7,647 nt of DNA from JAFGIT01 sp016929465 [NCBI: Candidatus Coatesbacteria bacterium] (lineage in GTDB: Bacteria; B130-G9). Below are positions 6,401 to 7,647 of the stretch, piece after piece; position 1 is the stretch's first letter; each line of letters starts with the position of its first letter. The notes beneath the pieces are model-generated. The model was not told where the DNA came from and did not search any database. It worked only from the letters and a program-made list of their open reading frames with translations. The DNA is taken from NCBI GenBank assembly GCA_016929465.1, contig JAFGIT010000009.1:1-7647 (forward strand), in the 5' to 3' direction. A program made the translations under genes and the position numbers.

Positions 6401-7647
6401 ATCTCTCCGGAAAGCGTGATCCCAGTGGGCAGCCATCCCATGCCTTCGTAGTTGTAGAAGAGATCGATCGAAAGAATGTCTGAGCCCGTGCCATCCGCTC
6501 GGTAATCTATAAGCAGCGGCAGCTGGCGGCTGGTATTGTCACATGAACACACCGATATGGGCGAGCTGATGTCGTAGGCAACCTTTGTGAGGGTCTTGCC
6601 CAGGGCGCTCTCCCTGTTTCCTGCCATATCGATTCCGATGCTGTAGAACTCGTAGATTCCAGGTCCTTCTGTCGGTGAGAAGTTGAAGGTCCCGTTTTCT
6701 GCGTGTGCAGAAAGACCGGTATTCATCCAGGAGGACCCGAGATTGAATCTGTAGAAGAGAAGCACGTTGGCAATCGGCGACCCCGATAGGTCTTCGGGAT
6801 CAACGCAGGCATAATCTAGCGGAATCGGTAGTGAACTGACACCGGTCGGGCCACTGAGCACCGTTGTGGGCGCCGTTATGTCATAGAGCGTCTGATCGTC
6901 GGCCTCGAGCGGGGTCGGCTCGACGAATCCGGCCTTGTCGGTTGCAACCGTATAGAAGAAATACGTTCCCTCACCGGCAGTTGGCTGGTAATTGAACGTT
7001 CCCGAAGCGTTGGTTGAGGATAGGCCTGTCGGACCCCAGAGGCCAGCCTCGCCGAACTTGGCAAAGAGCGCCACGTTCGCGATGCCGGAGGCCCCATCCG
7101 TCGCCGTAAATGAAACATGGATAGGCGCTGCCTTGGAATATTCAGCTACTAAAGCTGCTGATTCTGGCGGCGTCGTGTCATAGATGGTCGTCGTGTCAAC
7201 AACTGGCGGCTCTCCGGCCTGGCCCGGCCTTGGCTCTTCGTTTCCGGCCTTGTCGATGGCGATGGTGAAGAAGCCGTAACTTCCCTCCAGACCATCTGGT
7301 GGATCAAAGCTGATCGCGCCAAGCGGCGCCGTCCCGAATCCGCCCATATATTCCTTCCAGACTCCGCTGTTGAGCTTGTACCAGAGAGCAATTTTGTCGA
7401 GCCCGGCTGGCCCGTTGTCGATTGCCGTGTATTCGACGTCAAACGGCGCGGCAGTCACGATTTCGGTTGAAGTAGCCGCTGAGGATGGCACCGACCTGTC
7501 GTATATAGTCGATGCTCTCATCGAAAGCGGTGCAACTTCTGTCTCGATGTTGCCGATATTGTCGGTCGATAGTGTGTAGAATTCATAGACACCCTCGACA
7601 TCTTCTGGGGCAAACAAGAACTCACCCGAATCGCCTTCAATTGGATC
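3436..7647 (-). CDS. Giant extracellular Ig-like repeat protein, partial at its 5' end
   Basis: 1403 residues are visible before the TGA at 3438-3436. The frame is open to the right edge, so the true start and any signal peptide lie outside; a TTG at 7617 is only an internal codon, because the first ten visible residues continue the same repeat. Counting from the first visible codon: one partial and ten full repeats (to about 1056), each following the scheme YD..P, then PI.V.FTA.D..SGI..V.LWY, W..TGL, G.F.F.P..GEG.Y.FYT, A.D.AGN.E. These fit bacterial Ig-like/fibronectin-like beta-sandwiches. Next is an ASH/HYDIN-like domain (about 1061-1161: SHDFGDVEVG, FTPSHSGLFEG, NDPMQPEVQVELSGTG). Last are two related domains at about 1165-1285 and 1288-1403. 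There is no sortase signal, C-terminal membrane helix or RTX repeat. The likely role is a surface or secreted structural/adhesive protein (inference). A terminator-like hairpin and the TolC gene follow directly. Confidence 0.93.
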   Translation of the reverse strand, partial: DPIEGDSGEFLFAPEDVEGVYEFYTLSTDNIGNIETEVAPLSMRASTIYDRSVPSSAATSTEIVTAAPFDVEYTAIDNGPAGLDKIALWYKLNSGVWKEYMGGFGTAPLGAISFDPPDGLEGSYGFFTIAIDKAGNEEPRPGQAGEPPVVDTTTIYDTTPPESAALVAEYSKAAPIHVSFTATDGASGIANVALFAKFGEAGLWGPTGLSSTNASGTFNYQPTAGEGTYFFYTVATDKAGFVEPTPLEADDQTLYDITAPTTVLSGPTGVSSLPIPLDYACVDPEDLSGSPIANVLLFYRFNLGSSWMNTGLSAHAENGTFNFSPTEGPGIYEFYSIGIDMAGNRESALGKTLTKVAYDISSPISVCSCDNTSRQLPLLIDYRADGTGSDILSIDLFYNYEGMGWLPTGITLSGEMGTFLFNPAEADGIYQFYTSATDSAGNVETWTGAPDCSTFLDTVAPVTEATAPAWTTASPVVIDFEASDEGIGIAVVELWAKYDVFSWQKVDEKAAVGGGQFIYDTDLTGGVFSFYTIGRDLAGNVEAAPEVADATTAFDQAAPISKATVPPYTTDTSIDVGYTAVDLYSGLDHISLWCRYSRGSWFDTGYVAYGTHGTIAVTLTRGAGKYDFYTKAFDNAGNVESSPSVPDGSCYYDLTRPTSSCSCIDYTTDLPLNVRYSAADDETGIDSVSLWYSFDEGDWKESGLTNFNAWGTFEFSAPDGEGKYEFYTIAVNKAGWQELAPVTPDADSYYDITLPSSSVSSPEIATGDMIPVSFSAWDAMSGVKHVTLWYRFDDRLWAKSGYQEETTAGTIDFVPPDGVGTYAFWTTATDNCGNTEPAPTTSATVSAVTVFDNVPAVSRASVDVDYTNESPIEVGFTASDAGTGVASVQLWYNVGGGAYKDTGLSVTGSTIGVFEFVPIEGDGLYGFYSLAEDMFGNREAVPYTADATAVFDTTPPFSRAESSAEANATEFTVTFTATDILSPIESVSLWYRYAANLSGGWTEWTDAGMSLGGEAGMLPFVATHGEGYYEFYTIAVDAAGNSEQPPTSADSRTQYRILYPELELSQTSHDFGDVEVGASAFWPSLYAENIGEAVLTIESITIDNSAFQCSVLTPLTVEPDTRVFLPVMFTPSHSGLFEGIITIVTNDPMQPEVQVELSGTGVIAALKMSLDLDSNGRIFYPGDTLTVSLSCYNHDDTLYGMDLYISVILPSGNVIYLPELGSEETPYVSNFDVLSGFRVDGLEILSVTIPNGFAPGHYMWRAYLVPNGQAKELLASSPMATTIDHRPLIDLTLEGTYPIYGKGQKQVLTARFKNDGLEKTMDLYLALQAPDGTLLFGPELTTEFVPYFDNYDLPMFADVWPVMLYSNKLDLLPAGKYTWLAAFSDADSFNLISSIAQVEWELE
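3439..4155 (-). repeat. Two tandem copies of an unnamed C-terminal domain
   Basis: Copy A (about 4155-3793) contains FYPGDTLTVSLSCYN, MDLYISVILPSGNVIYLPEL, then PGHYMWRAYLVPNG. Copy B (about 3786-3439) contains YGKGQKQVLTARFKN, MDLYLALQAPDGTLLFGPEL, then AGKYTWLAAFSDADS. The motif order and spacing match, with identity low outside the motifs. The secreted protein encoded at 1-466 carries a third copy. This looks like a beta-sandwich of roughly 115-120 residues. I cannot name the family. Confidence 0.75.
4165..4470 (-). other. ASH/HYDIN-like (choice-of-anchor D type) domain region of the giant gene
   Basis: The encoded stretch begins LELSQTSHDFGDVEVG, continues through a central ENIGEAVLTIESITI and ends VTNDPMQPEVQVELSGTG. 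This is the usual pattern of ASH/HYDIN-like immunoglobulin-fold domains (Asp-Phe-Gly near the start, V.F.P...G in the middle, SNDP and LSGTG near the end). It separates the long repeat array from the two C-terminal domains. In bacteria such modules occur in large exported proteins; the specific role here is unknown. Confidence 0.8.
4480..7647 (-). repeat. Array of ten full and one partial Ig-like repeats
   Basis: Unit borders, taken after the Y/F-D before each linker, fall near 7498, 7177, 6880, 6571, 6277, 5983, 5689, 5395, 5092, 4792 and 4480. The aromatic of the FYT motif recurs at visible residues 24, 127, 232, 335, 433, 531, 629, 727, 825, 928 and 1032. Spacing is thus exactly 98 residues for five intervals in the middle and 103-105 on both sides. 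The units are well diverged in DNA and protein, so recent slippage or copying is not evident. Conserved acidic positions (TA.D..SG and D.AGN.E) could bind calcium, which is inference. Confidence 0.88.

Noticed and set aside
3436-7617. TTG at 7617 as the start of the giant gene
   Set aside because: The ten codons between 7618 and 7647 continue the same repeat pattern (GEF before the FAP..EGVYEFYT part), so the frame runs on past the window edge.

Overview
All four genes in this window lie on the minus strand, so the biological order runs from high to low coordinates. The TolC-type outer-membrane channel marks a Gram-negative (diderm) bacterium. By eye, base composition is moderate, slightly above 50% GC. 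Nothing in the sequence fixes the lineage. There are no tRNA, rRNA, CRISPR, insertion-sequence or phage signatures.

Layout in transcription order: (1) 7647-3436, the 3' part of a very large gene, open at the right edge, encoding an extracellular-type protein. It shows one partial and ten complete Ig-like/fibronectin-like repeats of about 98-107 residues, then an ASH/HYDIN-like (choice-of-anchor D type) domain, then two tandem copies of a roughly 115-residue beta-rich C-terminal domain. (2) A strong terminator-like hairpin at 3382-3410 that also covers the probable start codon of the next gene. (3) 3392-1854, a TolC-family outer-membrane efflux/secretion channel. (4) 1799-648, a radical SAM enzyme with a CX3CX2C motif and a SPASM/twitch-type C-terminal cysteine set. 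(5) An intergenic region at 467-647 with two small inverted repeats. (6) 466-1, the 5' part of a gene for a secreted protein with a clear signal peptide and a strong ribosome binding site, open at the left edge.

The main observation that single-gene annotation would miss is that the secreted protein at the left edge has the same domain as the two C-terminal copies of the giant protein. The TolC/radical SAM pair is therefore bracketed by two exported proteins sharing a domain that I do not recognise as a named family. A working hypothesis, which is inference, is an envelope or secretion locus in which the channel and the radical SAM enzyme serve these exported repeat proteins. No ABC transporter or membrane-fusion partner is visible here, so a complete type I system cannot be claimed.
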